Below are positions 8,697-17,663 of a DNA stretch of 64,000 nt, piece by piece. The position numbers and the translations under genes are program-made. The notes under the pieces are model-generated. The model did not search any database. It was not told where the DNA came from and saw nothing but the letters and a program-made list of their open reading frames with translations. The stretch spans positions 110,069 to 174,068 of the forward strand of contig NZ_HE978618.1 of the NCBI RefSeq assembly GCF_000307225.1. The letters are read 5' to 3'. How positions within the stretch are numbered: the stretch's first letter is position 1; each line of letters opens with the position of its first letter. The DNA is from Anaerococcus vaginalis (lineage in GTDB: Bacteria; Bacillota; Clostridia; Tissierellales; Peptoniphilaceae).

Positions 8697-10046
8697 TTAT
8701 AGAAGTATTAATTTTAATATAAATACAACTATCAAACCTGTTATGGCTTGAAGAACTGATGCTACTGAGAATGATTTATATCCTAATCCTGTATCAATAT
8801 CTAATGTTGATGTTGCTACCCAGAAGAAATCATCATTTGCGTGAAAGATCATTGAACCACCTGATGCACATGCAAGCATTGCTATAACAAGTCCCATCGG
8901 ACTTGAAATTCCCAAAACTCCCAAGATTGGTGCAAGCATACTTGCAGCTGTTACCATAGCAACTGTTCCTGATCCGATTGCCGTTCTAAATATTGCTCCA
9001 ATTATAAATGGTGCAAGGATTCCTATATCTATTCCTGAGAAAAAGTTTATTAAAATATCTTGAAGGGCTGATGCTCTTAATATTCCACCAAAAGCTCCAC
9101 CTGCTCCAACTATCAAAACAATTTGCCCTGCAGTTTTTAATGCTTCACCAAAACCACCGTCAAATGTGTGAATTTCTTTGTCGTCTTTATACAAATTTTT
9201 GTAGGAAATAAAGGCAATTACCATTCCAATTAATAAAGCAATCATTGGCTCGCCCATAAATCTAATTATTTCTACAAGGGTATTTGAGCTTTCTGAATTT
9301 TTTTTCATCATATCTGCAACAGTTTTTATTAACATCAAAATAATTGGTAAAACTATTGGTGCAAAAGACATAAAAACTGATGGCAATTCTTGATTTTCGT
9401 CAATTTCTATTTCGTGTTTTGGTTGTACATAGTATTTTTTTCCAATAAAATCTCCATAAAAATGAGCAACCAACATTACTGGAATTGAAACCAATGCACC
9501 AAAGGCAATTACATAACCTAAATCTGCTCCAACAATTCCTGCAACCGCAAGTGGACCTGGTGTTGGTGGTACAAACATATGAGTTGCGTGAAGACCCATA
9601 GTCAAAGAAACTGCCATTGCTGTCATAGAAATTTTTGTATCCTTACTAATTCTTTTTGCAATTGGTGCAAGAAGAACAACTGCCGCATCGCAGAAAACTG
9701 GAATTGATACAAAATATCCTGTAATTGCAAGTCCCAAAGAAGCGTGTTTTTCGCCTGTGATTTTTAAAATTGTTTGAGCCATAGTTTCTACAGCTCCACT
9801 TTTTTCAAGTAAAAATCCTGTAACAGTTCCAATAGCTATAACAATTCCTATTCCTGCTATGGTTGAGCCCATACTTTCTTGAAAGGCTTTTAACATATCT
9901 GCCAAAGGCATACCAGAAATTATTCCAAAAGAAAATCCTGCTGCCAAAAGAGCAAAAAATGGGTGTAATTTTAATTTTACAGTAGCAAATATCAAAACAA
10001 ATAATGATAAAAATAAGGCTACTAAGGTTAAAGTTGCTGTACTCAT
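8697..10046 (-). CDS. GntP/DsdX-family permease, probable D-serine importer
   Basis: 449-residue membrane protein of the gluconate:H+ symporter family with about 12 hydrophobic segments and typical motifs such as FVPPTPGP and FHANDDFFW. It lies between dsdA and the D-threonine-aldolase-like gene with 11-12 bp gaps, all on the minus strand. DsdX, a member of this family, imports D-serine in E. coli, so the operon supports a D-serine role rather than gluconate. Substrate is inferred from neighbours. Confidence 0.9.
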   Translation of the reverse strand: MSTATLTLVALFLSLFVLIFATVKLKLHPFFALLAAGFSFGIISGMPLADMLKAFQESMGSTIAGIGIVIAIGTVTGFLLEKSGAVETMAQTILKITGEKHASLGLAITGYFVSIPVFCDAAVVLLAPIAKRISKDTKISMTAMAVSLTMGLHATHMFVPPTPGPLAVAGIVGADLGYVIAFGALVSIPVMLVAHFYGDFIGKKYYVQPKHEIEIDENQELPSVFMSFAPIVLPIILMLIKTVADMMKKNSESSNTLVEIIRFMGEPMIALLIGMVIAFISYKNLYKDDKEIHTFDGGFGEALKTAGQIVLIVGAGGAFGGILRASALQDILINFFSGIDIGILAPFIIGAIFRTAIGSGTVAMVTAASMLAPILGVLGISSPMGLVIAMLACASGGSMIFHANDDFFWVATSTLDIDTGLGYKSFSVASVLQAITGLIVVFILKLILL

Positions 10047-10057
10047 TATATCCTCCC

Positions 10058-11377
10058 TTATAAGTGAACTTTTAAGTATTCTTCCATTATTTCATCTGGA
10101 ACAAGTTTTCCACCAGTTGCCCAAGAAAAATGATTAATATTTTCTTTAATTTCAAGTAAATTATTATCTTCTAAATATTTTTTACTAGCTTCGTATTCAA
10201 ATAATTTTATTGGGCCTTCAAAAGCAGAGCAAGCTGAAGGTTCGATTTTTATTCCTTCACTATCATTCAAATCTCTCATATAATCAAATAATTTATTGTC
10301 ATTCATTGTGAAAATTCCAGAAATTATAGGTTCCATAACCTTTCCAACAAAAGATGAAGCTCTTCCAACAGCAAGTCCGTCCGCTTCAGTTTTTCCATCA
10401 ATTCCAAAATCTTGAACACAAATATCTCCATTTAATCCTGTCGCCATACCAATTAACATACATGGGGCATGAGTTGGTTCAATGTAGAAAATGTGGCAAG
10501 AGTCTCCAAAAACTTTCTTTAAGCCGAAAGAAACTCCACCTGGTGATCCACCAACTCCACAAGGAAGATAGAAAAATGCTGGATGATCTTTGTCAACTTT
10601 TATGCCTTGATCTTCTATTTGTTTTTTAATTCTATTTGCAGCAACTGCATAACCTAAAAATAAAGTAGAAGAATTTTCATCATCAACAAAATATGAATTT
10701 GGATCTTCGTCAGATTTTTTTCTACCAAGTTCAACTGCCTTTGTAAAATCTCCATCATATTCTACAACTTCAGCTCCCTTTGACCTTAACAAATCTTTTT
10801 TCCATTGTTTAGCATCATTTGACATATGAACAATAACTTTAAAACCTAAAGTTGCTGAACTAATTCCGATAGACAAACCAAGATTTCCAGTAGAGCCAAC
10901 TTGAATTGTGTGTTTTGAGAAAAATTCCCTAAACTTATCACTGGCTAAAATTCTATAATCATCATCTTCTTTTAGCATACCAGCATCCATTGCAAGTTTT
11001 TCGGCATGGTATAAAACTTCATAGATTCCTCCCCTAGCCTTAATTGATCCAGCAACAGCCAAGTGGGAATCCATTTTTAAGTATAAATTTCCTTCCAAAG
11101 AAGTTTTCTCTTTTAAAACCTTTTCCATATTAGGAATTTTTTTAAGAGGAGATTCAATGATTCCATTTGTATCTTTTGTGTCATCAAAATATTCCATTAA
11201 TAAAGGAGCAAACCTCTTTAATCTAGCCTCAGCATCTTCAATATCTTTTTCATCAAAAGGAAAATTTTCCCAAACAGCTTGACCCGTTTTTTTCTTCTTG
11301 TTAATCCAAACCGTTTCTTTTTGGTCTTTAACTTCTTGTAAAACAGGTTCTTTCTCAATAAATTTACTAATATCCAT
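10058..11377 (-). CDS. dsdA: D-serine ammonia-lyase DsdA
   Basis: 439-residue fold-II PLP enzyme turning D-serine into pyruvate and ammonia. Length and sequence match DsdA: the PLP lysine lies in SHLAVAGSIKARGG, the substrate/phosphate region in GSTGNLGLSIG and the glycine-rich loop in PCGVGGSPGGVSFG. First gene of a three-gene operon with a permease and a second PLP enzyme; GGAGG precedes the start. It has its own promoter with an inverted repeat over the start site and faces a divergent XRE-cupin regulator. Confidence 0.95.
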   Translation of the reverse strand: MDISKFIEKEPVLQEVKDQKETVWINKKKKTGQAVWENFPFDEKDIEDAEARLKRFAPLLMEYFDDTKDTNGIIESPLKKIPNMEKVLKEKTSLEGNLYLKMDSHLAVAGSIKARGGIYEVLYHAEKLAMDAGMLKEDDDYRILASDKFREFFSKHTIQVGSTGNLGLSIGISSATLGFKVIVHMSNDAKQWKKDLLRSKGAEVVEYDGDFTKAVELGRKKSDEDPNSYFVDDENSSTLFLGYAVAANRIKKQIEDQGIKVDKDHPAFFYLPCGVGGSPGGVSFGLKKVFGDSCHIFYIEPTHAPCMLIGMATGLNGDICVQDFGIDGKTEADGLAVGRASSFVGKVMEPIISGIFTMNDNKLFDYMRDLNDSEGIKIEPSACSAFEGPIKLFEYEASKKYLEDNNLLEIKENINHFSWATGGKLVPDEIMEEYLKVHL

Positions 11378-11401
11378 AATTTCCTCCCGTCTTTAAATTG
11401 T

Positions 11402-11454
11402 ATTAAATTATGTTTAACCTAATTTAATCTTATCATAAATGAAAACATTGTCAA
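11402..11454 (-). promoter_or_regulatory. dsdA promoter and inverted-repeat operator
   Basis: On the minus strand TTGACA (11449-11454), a 16-bp spacer and TAAGAT (11427-11432). A perfect 9-bp inverted repeat, ATTAAATTA (11402-11410) and TAATTTAAT (11420-11428) with 9 bp between, covers the predicted start point near 11420. It is a good candidate site for the divergent XRE-cupin regulator. Confidence 0.6.
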
Positions 11455-11488
11455 GAAAATTACGATTAAAGTAAAATAAAAAAGTATG

Positions 11489-11497
11489 TGGTATAAT
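11489..11497 (+). promoter_or_regulatory. Extended -10 promoter of the XRE-cupin regulator
   Basis: TGGTATAAT is an extended -10 element; the matching -35 is weak. Transcription would begin near 11504, only about 16 nt before the first possible start codon. Confidence 0.5.
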
Positions 11498-11519
11498 AAA
11501 ATAGATAAAATAAGAAAAG

Positions 11520-12089
11520 GTGATTAATATAGATAAACTAGGATCAAATGTAAAAAAATTTAGAAATGAAAAAAATTTATCATTAAAAGAATTAGCAGAG
11601 GAAATAGAAGTTTCTCCATCAATGCTAAGCCAAATTGAAAGTGGTAAGGCAAATCCTTCTTTAAATACATTAAAATTAATATCAAAATATTTAGAAGTAC
11701 CAATGTTTACTTTATTTGTAGAAGATGACAAAGAAGCTGCAATGGTTGTAAGAAAAAAAGACAGGATAAGAATTACAAGTGGGAAATCTAGTTCAAAAGA
11801 ATACCAACTAAGCTACGATTTACTAAGCCCAGATATGAAAGGCGATCTTCAACTTTGTGAAATGAAATTATCAGGATTTCAATATAATTCAAATGATTTT
11901 AATTTTCACGACGGAGAAGAAGTTGCCGTTTGCACACAAGGAAAAATAGAAATAATTTTAGAAGGAGAAAACTACCTTTTAAACAAAGGCGATTCAATAA
12001 GAATCCCAAGCGGAAAAAAACACAGATGGAAAAATCCATCAAAAGAAGACTGTGCAATAATATTTGCCATAAGCCCACCAATTTTTTAA
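11520..12089 (+). CDS. XRE-family regulator with C-terminal cupin domain
   Basis: 189 residues: an N-terminal helix-turn-helix of the Cro/C1 type (LSLKELAEEIEVSPSMLSQI, residues about 20-40) and a C-terminal cupin (GEEVAVCTQGKIEIILEG and GDSIRIPSGKKHRWKNP) that usually binds a small effector. Divergent from the D-serine operon, so probably its regulator. Start is odd: the GTG at 11520 overlaps the apparent Shine-Dalgarno AAAGGTGAT, which would sit 5 nt ahead of an ATA codon at 11529. No ATG lies near. I keep GTG as the longest possible start. Confidence 0.88.
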   Translation: MINIDKLGSNVKKFRNEKNLSLKELAEEIEVSPSMLSQIESGKANPSLNTLKLISKYLEVPMFTLFVEDDKEAAMVVRKKDRIRITSGKSSSKEYQLSYDLLSPDMKGDLQLCEMKLSGFQYNSNDFNFHDGEEVAVCTQGKIEIILEGENYLLNKGDSIRIPSGKKHRWKNPSKEDCAIIFAISPPIF

Positions 12090-12098
12090 TAATAAAAT

Positions 12099-12240
12099 GG
12101 GCTGTTGCAAAACCATCAATAATCATTCAACAATTATAAGCTTCTCCCAGAAATTTTGCCATATCTACTTTATAGATTTAGCAAAATTTCCTAGGAGTTT
12201 CCAGTAATTATTTAGAATGATTTTTATTATGCAACAGCCC
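12099..12240. mobile_element. 142-bp fold-back element (MITE-like), copy A
   Basis: Perfect terminal inverted repeats GGGCTGTTGC (12099-12108) and GCAACAGCCC (12231-12240) extend inward as an imperfect palindrome of about 60 bp per arm (both arms share ATCATTC and AAATTTTGC), leaving a small central loop. It codes for nothing. The ends resemble IS termini that begin GG...CTGTTGCAAA. It sits 9 bp after the XRE gene in a convergent gap and may also act as a terminator. No clear target duplication is seen. Confidence 0.6.
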
Positions 12241-12272
12241 TTTAAAAATCTTATTTTATATTTCAAAGATCA

Positions 12273-13127
12273 TCAATCAACAATATTTTTTAAAACACCA
12301 ATATTTTCAATTTCCATTTCAATTTTATCATATTTTTTCAAAAATTTAGGAGGGTTAAAAGCCATTCCAACCCCCGAAGGAGTTCCAGTAGCTATAATTG
12401 TTCCTTTTTTTAAAGTCATAGTTTCCGACAAATTTTCAATCATTCTATCAACAGATAAAATCATATTTTTCGTAGAATCTTTTTGCCTTATTTCTCCATT
12501 AATCTTTGTGCTTAGCTTCAAATTATTATAATCAAAACTTCCATCATTTAACAAAATACAAGGTCCCATAACAGATGAACCATCAAAGCTTTTTCCATAA
12601 TACCATTGTTTATACTTAGTTTGAAGATCTCTTGCAGAAAGATCATTAAAAATTGTAAAACCAAATATATAATTTTTTGCCTCATTCACCTTTACATTTT
12701 TACAATCTTTTCCAATAATAACTCCAAGTTCGATTTCATAATCAAGACAATCGGTTATTTTTTCATTTAAAGGAATCTTTTCCTCATTTCCAAGAATTTT
12801 ATTTGCTCTCTTAGAAAAATAAATTGTATCAACATCTTTGGTAAAATCTTTTTTAGAAACAAGCTCTACCTCATCTTTATGATCAATATAATTCATACCA
12901 ATACAAATTATATCTTGCTTAGGATATTCTACAGGACTTAAAATTTTATACTCACTTTTAACTTCTTTAGCCCCTGATAAATCAAGCTTTAAAATTTCAA
13001 CACCAGATTCTATAAGATCATTTATATCTTTAAAATTATATCCCAAACTTTCTAGCAAATATAATTTTTCTTTTTCTTCAATCAAAATTTTTTTATGATT
13101 TTCTATTTCTACATAAAAAACTTTCAC
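12273..13127 (-). CDS. Fumarylacetoacetate hydrolase (FAH) family protein
   Basis: 284 residues. The FAH C-terminal domain is clear: metal ligands in DYEIELGVIIG, FNDLSARDLQ, and the closing GTIIATGTPSGVG. Family members hydrolyse or decarboxylate 2,4-diketo acids such as acylpyruvates and 2,4-diketo-3-deoxy sugar acids. It directly abuts the IclR gene (1-bp overlap) and is last in the sugar-acid cluster, suggesting it handles a diketo or ketodeoxy intermediate. Substrate unknown. Confidence 0.9.
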   Translation of the reverse strand: MKVFYVEIENHKKILIEEKEKLYLLESLGYNFKDINDLIESGVEILKLDLSGAKEVKSEYKILSPVEYPKQDIICIGMNYIDHKDEVELVSKKDFTKDVDTIYFSKRANKILGNEEKIPLNEKITDCLDYEIELGVIIGKDCKNVKVNEAKNYIFGFTIFNDLSARDLQTKYKQWYYGKSFDGSSVMGPCILLNDGSFDYNNLKLSTKINGEIRQKDSTKNMILSVDRMIENLSETMTLKKGTIIATGTPSGVGMAFNPPKFLKKYDKIEMEIENIGVLKNIVD

Positions 13128-13915
13128 TATACTCCCCTATCTGCAAAATCTAAATTCAAATTTTGAATTTTTATAATATCCTCTAAAATTTCTTTTTGTT
13201 CCAAAAGAACTTTTGCTATTTCTCTTTCAGTATTTTCGGTCTTTCTAAATATAGGATAAGTAGCCGACATAGCAGCCTTTATTTTTCCATTTTCTCTAAT
13301 TGGAACAGCTACACAGGAAGTATCCTTTGTAAACTCTTGATTTTCAACAGCATATCCAAGCTCTCTCGCTTTATGTATGTCCTCTATTAAATCCTCTACA
13401 TTGCTTATAGAATTTTCAGTATATTTTACAAACTCATAATTTTTATATTTTTCAATTATTTCTTGATCACTAAATTCTGACAATAAAGCTTTACCCAAAG
13501 CGGTATAGATAGCTGGTATTTTTTTGCCTACTGAACTTACAATTTCTATATTATCAGCAGAATTTACCTTTCCTAAGTAAAAAACCATATAATCATCTAA
13601 AACACCTAATTGAACAATTTCTCCTATCCTATCAACAACTATTTCCATTTGTTTTAAAATAGTAGATAAACTATCAAGTCGTCCAGAATAAGACAATCCT
13701 AGATGAAAAAGTTTAAAGGATGCTACATAGCATCCTTTGTCATTTTTTTCTAGAAAATTAGTCTTTTCCAAGGTTTTTAAAATTGGACTTAATGTGCTTT
13801 TTGGTATAGTTAGTTTTTTTGATATATCTATTAATGAAATTCCATTCTCATAATTATTTACTAACTCAAGAATTCTTACAACTCTTAGTGTGGGATTGTG
13901 TAATTTTTCAACCAT
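13127..13915 (-). CDS. IclR-family transcriptional regulator
   Basis: An N-terminal winged helix (ISLIDISKKLTIPKSTLSPI) and a C-terminal IclR effector domain (GKKIPAIYTALGKALLSE and CVAVPIRENGKIKAAMSATYP). I start it at 13915 (about 262 residues), where ATG follows AGAGGTGAA by 5 nt; an in-frame ATG six codons upstream has no ribosome site. It lies inside the sugar-acid operon and is probably its regulator: a 12-bp box found just upstream of its own -10 recurs in the leader of the kdgT promoter. Confidence 0.9.
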   Translation of the reverse strand: MVEKLHNPTLRVVRILELVNNYENGISLIDISKKLTIPKSTLSPILKTLEKTNFLEKNDKGCYVASFKLFHLGLSYSGRLDSLSTILKQMEIVVDRIGEIVQLGVLDDYMVFYLGKVNSADNIEIVSSVGKKIPAIYTALGKALLSEFSDQEIIEKYKNYEFVKYTENSISNVEDLIEDIHKARELGYAVENQEFTKDTSCVAVPIRENGKIKAAMSATYPIFRKTENTEREIAKVLLEQKEILEDIIKIQNLNLDFADRGV

Positions 13916-13938
13916 GATGACTTCACCTCTCATGGTAT

Positions 13939-13970
13939 ATTATAACACAACTATTTTATTTGTTCGTATT
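13939..13970 (-). promoter_or_regulatory. Internal iclR promoter with candidate IclR box
   Basis: TATAAT on the minus strand (13939-13944) lies 24 bp before the iclR start. The 12-mer AATACGAACAAA (plus-strand 13959-13970) covers the -35 position and is identical to a sequence in the kdgT leader (17664-17675). This copy lies in the last codons of the DapA-like gene, so part of it is constrained by coding. Confidence 0.4.
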
Positions 13971-14850
13971 CTTGGATTACATCTTCCAAAATTTTTTTAC
14001 CTTTTTCATATACTTCTTCTGATAGTTGATTATATGGGAAAATAGATTTTGATGAAATATCAACTCCTCTTACTGCCATTAATCTTTTAAATAAATGTGA
14101 GAAGTTACTATCAAGATCATATAAAGGCATCAATTTGTGAATTAAAGTTGATAATTTACAAACTTTATCAAATTTTTTCTCCTTGGTTGCCTTAATTAAA
14201 TCAGACCATAAATCTGGTACCAGATTAGATAATGCACCAATACAACCAGCTCCACCCGTAGATAAATTGTATAAAAATTGATCATCAAAACCTGAGTAAA
14301 CTTTAGTTTTTTTGTCCTCTGTACTTCTCAAAAGTCTGTTAGTATGAAGAGGATCCATAACAGAATCTTTCAAGCCAACTATATTATTATTTTCTTTTAC
14401 TAATTTAGCATAAGTTTCCCCGGAAATTGAATATCCACTTCTTGCTGGGAAATTATAAATATAAATATCTCCATCAACTTTTTTTGCTAACTCATTATAA
14501 TAAATGAACATCTTCTCATCATCAGTTCCAAAATAATATGGCCCAATAACCATAACTCCTTTGTAACCAATTTTAATAGCCTCATTACTAAGTTTAACTG
14601 TATCTTCAAATGATGGACAATTACTACCAAAATATAAATCTACCCTACCATTTGTATAATCATAGTAATCTTTGGCAAATTTTAACTTGTCTTCATAATC
14701 AAGTACAGTAAATTCACCCGTACTACCGAGAACAAGAATACCATCAACTCCACCATCAACAAGAAAATCAATAACTTTTTTATTTTCCTCAAAATCAGGT
14801 TTCTCATTTTTATCAAAAACCGTAACAACTGGTACTATTATTTCACACAT
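13951..14850 (-). CDS. DapA/NanA-family aldolase, probable 2-keto-3-deoxy acid aldolase
   Basis: 299-residue class-I (Schiff base) aldolase or dehydratase. Motifs: LGSTGEFTVL near residue 43, the tyrosine in YNFPARSGY near residue 138 and the catalytic lysine in IVGLKDSV near residue 165. Family members include dihydrodipicolinate synthase, N-acetylneuraminate lyase and 2-keto-3-deoxy sugar-acid aldolases or dehydratases. Between UxaA-type dehydratase and IclR genes, so cleavage or dehydration of a ketodeoxy sugar acid fits better than lysine synthesis. Confidence 0.87.
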   Translation of the reverse strand: MCEIIVPVVTVFDKNEKPDFEENKKVIDFLVDGGVDGILVLGSTGEFTVLDYEDKLKFAKDYYDYTNGRVDLYFGSNCPSFEDTVKLSNEAIKIGYKGVMVIGPYYFGTDDEKMFIYYNELAKKVDGDIYIYNFPARSGYSISGETYAKLVKENNNIVGLKDSVMDPLHTNRLLRSTEDKKTKVYSGFDDQFLYNLSTGGAGCIGALSNLVPDLWSDLIKATKEKKFDKVCKLSTLIHKLMPLYDLDSNFSHLFKRLMAVRGVDISSKSIFPYNQLSEEVYEKGKKILEDVIQEYEQIK

Positions 14851-14894
14851 AAATTCCTCCTAAAATATATTCTAATCTTCTATAATCTTTATTT

Positions 14895-16067
14895 TTAAAC
14901 GAAATTAGCTCCTCTTTGGATAGCAAGTTCAGTATATCCTAAAGTTTCTGCCTTGGTCAATTTACCATTACAAAAATCAATCATTTCATCAAAATATTCA
15001 TCCGCTAATTCTTCCATTGTTTTTTCTCCATATATCGTTGGACTTGCATCCCAATCCAAGTTATCTGACATAGTCTTAGCAGTTTCTCTATTTCCAGTTA
15101 TTTTTACTACTGGAGCTATAGGATTTCCTGTAGGAGTTCCTCTACCTGTAGAAAATACTACAATTTGACATCCACCTGCAATCATTCCTGCAACAGATGA
15201 TGGATCATTTCCTGGAGTATCCATTATTACTAAGCCTTCTTTTGTTTTTAATTGTTTTGAATAATCATAAACAGCATTAACTGTTGTAGTGCCACCTTTG
15301 TGAATACAGCCTAGTGATTTTTCCTCTAAAGTTGTTAGTCCACCTTCTTTATTTCCAGGAGATGGATTTCCTTCTCTTACCTCTTCTCCTGTATTTTTAA
15401 TTATATGGTCTTCAAATCTATGTACTATATTATAAATTCTTTTTTTAACTTCATCATTTTTAGCACGTCTTGCTAAAATATGCTCAGCTCCAATAAATTC
15501 TGTTGTTTCACTTAAAACAGTTGTTCCACCATTTTCAACCATTTTATCTGATAAACTTCCAATTAGAACATTTGATGCCAAACCGCTTGTAGGATCTGAG
15601 CCTCCACATTCTGTTCCCATAATAAGTTCAGAAATAGGAAATTCTTCTCTTCTTATCATAGAAGCTTCTGCTGCAAATTCTTTTGCATATCTAGTAGCTT
15701 TTTCTATAGCTTTTAATGTTCCTCCTGCTTCTTGAATTACCACTGATTTCATAGGTTTATTTGTTCTTTTTTCAATTTCTTTTTTTACTAAATTTAATTG
15801 AGCATTTTCACATCCTAAAGAAACTAAAACTGTAGCATATATATTAGGATTTGCTGCAAATCCTGCTAATGTATCAAGAGTATATTCAAAATCTTTTCCT
15901 AATTGAGAACATCCTAATTGCATATTAAATGTAACAGCTTCCTTAACTTGACTTGCAATTATTCTAGTCGTATCAGATGCACATACTGAACATGGCAAAA
16001 CTAAAATATGATTTCTTATCCCAACTCTTCCATCACTTCTTTTGTAACCCCAAAAAGTTCTTGTCAT
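14895..16067 (-). CDS. UxaA-family dehydratase, large (C-terminal) part
   Basis: 390 residues matching the main domain of altronate/galactarate dehydratases: GCSQLG, GTECGGSDPTSGLASN, TEFIGAEHIL and a C-terminal GRGTPTGNPIAPVVKITGN. It would dehydrate a hexonate or hexarate to a 2-keto-3-deoxy product in an iron-dependent reaction. The small SAF-type partner is the gene just upstream (15-bp gap), so the enzyme is split in two chains. The actual sugar acid is not identified. Confidence 0.9.
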   Translation of the reverse strand: MTRTFWGYKRSDGRVGIRNHILVLPCSVCASDTTRIIASQVKEAVTFNMQLGCSQLGKDFEYTLDTLAGFAANPNIYATVLVSLGCENAQLNLVKKEIEKRTNKPMKSVVIQEAGGTLKAIEKATRYAKEFAAEASMIRREEFPISELIMGTECGGSDPTSGLASNVLIGSLSDKMVENGGTTVLSETTEFIGAEHILARRAKNDEVKKRIYNIVHRFEDHIIKNTGEEVREGNPSPGNKEGGLTTLEEKSLGCIHKGGTTTVNAVYDYSKQLKTKEGLVIMDTPGNDPSSVAGMIAGGCQIVVFSTGRGTPTGNPIAPVVKITGNRETAKTMSDNLDWDASPTIYGEKTMEELADEYFDEMIDFCNGKLTKAETLGYTELAIQRGANFV

Positions 16068-16082
16068 TTTATTTCTCCTTTT

Positions 16083-16376
16083 TTATTCTATAGCCTCAAG
16101 ATCTTCACGACGACCTTCAGTATTATGATCATGAACATGTTCACCAATTTTTATTTCTTTTATGGCAAATCCTATATGTTCTCCATATTTTATTACAGGT
16201 TCTTCGATTTTTATATTTTCAATTGCTATTTTATGATAGATTTTAATATCATCTAAAGCTTTCAAGCTTTTTATTTCTCCATCCAAATCTTTGTATTCGA
16301 TAGTCTCACCTTTTTTTATAGGTTCTATGGCTACAATTACATTATCTTTATCATTTATAATTACAGAATTTATCAT
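16083..16376 (-). CDS. UxaA-family dehydratase, small SAF-domain part
   Basis: 97-residue SAF domain equal to the N-terminal part of altronate dehydratase; the closing motif YGEHIGFAIKEIKIGEHVHD with the two histidines is typical. TAGGAG precedes the ATG. Follows kdgT by 15 bp and precedes the large subunit, so both should form one dehydratase. Confidence 0.9.
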   Translation of the reverse strand: MINSVIINDKDNVIVAIEPIKKGETIEYKDLDGEIKSLKALDDIKIYHKIAIENIKIEEPVIKYGEHIGFAIKEIKIGEHVHDHNTEGRREDLEAIE

Positions 16377-16391
16377 ATTATTCTCCTAGTC

Positions 16392-17378
16392 TTACTTTGC
16401 TTTCCAATCTTTTTTACTAAAGTCTTGTCCTGACAATGGATATTTAGGACATCCATATTTTTTTGCCCACCAAGCTGTTATTATAGGTATTAAAATAGCT
16501 GTCATAACTGTAGATGCTGCAACTTGAGTTGTAGCTGCTGTAACATAAGGTGCCCAGTTTGCATCAATAGATGCTACTACTGCAGGTACAGCAATCGCAT
16601 TTCCTGCTGTTGATGAAACGGCCCATCCTGCATAGCCAGGTCTTTTATTGAAAATTTTATCACACAAAACGACGAATGGTCCACTTATGCATACTGTAAT
16701 TATTCCCAATAATATTCCAGGAGCTCCTCCAGCAACTATTCCTTTTACATCTATTCCAGCACCTAAAGTAATACCAACAAATGGTAAAAGTAATCCTATA
16801 CCTGGTTCTAAAAATTCACTCATTTTCTTATCTATATTTCCAATTATCATTCCAAATATTATAGGAACTATTACTGCTATTAGAGAAGTTATAGGAATTT
16901 GTGCTAAACCACTAGCTCCCAAAGTAACCAATGTTAAAAATGGTCCATCATTTATAGCTAACAAACTCATTGCTGTTTGATCAACTTCATCTCCATACTC
17001 AACATTTAATGCCAAATACATTGAACCATTTGAATTTGTTATGGCACTTATTATTGCAAGAGTTGTAAGTCCAAATATACCTACCATTCCAAAAACTTTT
17101 CCTACAATTATTCCTATGATAGCTCCAATTACATATTTAGATAAAAGTAACACGCCACCTCTTCTTACTACTTCTGCTAATTCTTTGACTCTTAATTGAG
17201 CTCCCATACAAACTAATTGAACACCTAAAACAGCTGCTGTTCCTGCACTAGTAAAAACAGCCGTAGTAAATGAACCAATTTGTAACATATCTGGGAAAAA
17301 TGTATTTATAAGAGCTGATAGAAACATAGGTACTATCATCATTCCCGCTGGAACTTTTTTTAGAAATTTAAAAATCAT
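16392..17378 (-). CDS. kdgT: 2-keto-3-deoxygluconate permease KdgT
   Basis: 328-residue membrane protein of the KdgT family with about ten hydrophobic segments (MIVPMFLSALINTFFP at the start; NSNGSMYLALNVEYGD and GWAVSSTAGNAIA further on). The family imports 2-keto-3-deoxygluconate by proton symport. First gene of the sugar-acid operon. As the operon also has a UxaA dehydratase, this copy may carry a related sugar acid. Expression is probably set by a cre site and an IclR box at its promoter. Confidence 0.92.
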   Translation of the reverse strand: MIFKFLKKVPAGMMIVPMFLSALINTFFPDMLQIGSFTTAVFTSAGTAAVLGVQLVCMGAQLRVKELAEVVRRGGVLLLSKYVIGAIIGIIVGKVFGMVGIFGLTTLAIISAITNSNGSMYLALNVEYGDEVDQTAMSLLAINDGPFLTLVTLGASGLAQIPITSLIAVIVPIIFGMIIGNIDKKMSEFLEPGIGLLLPFVGITLGAGIDVKGIVAGGAPGILLGIITVCISGPFVVLCDKIFNKRPGYAGWAVSSTAGNAIAVPAVVASIDANWAPYVTAATTQVAASTVMTAILIPIITAWWAKKYGCPKYPLSGQDFSKKDWKAK

Positions 17379-17663
17379 AATTATCTCCTATTATTATATT
17401 AATTTTACATAAAGCTCCACATCTTATTCATTAGTAAAGCTTTTCGAATTTATCTTTCAACAAATATAACTCATTGCTGACTTATATAGAAATTATTTTT
17501 TACTCAGTTTTCAATCAGATATTTTTTAAAATTTCATCTACAAGCATCGATACCCTTTTAATTTTTCACTTCATAATATTATGTATTTTTATAATTCATT
17601 ATCTTTAACGCAAATGTACTCTGTTTCTCCTTTCTATTTTCAAATTTAATTGGCCTTTTTAAA

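Noticed and set aside
11930-12139. Reading frames on both strands across the XRE gene end and the fold-back element
   Set aside because: They are composed of other frames of the regulator and of the non-coding palindrome, with no ribosome sites.
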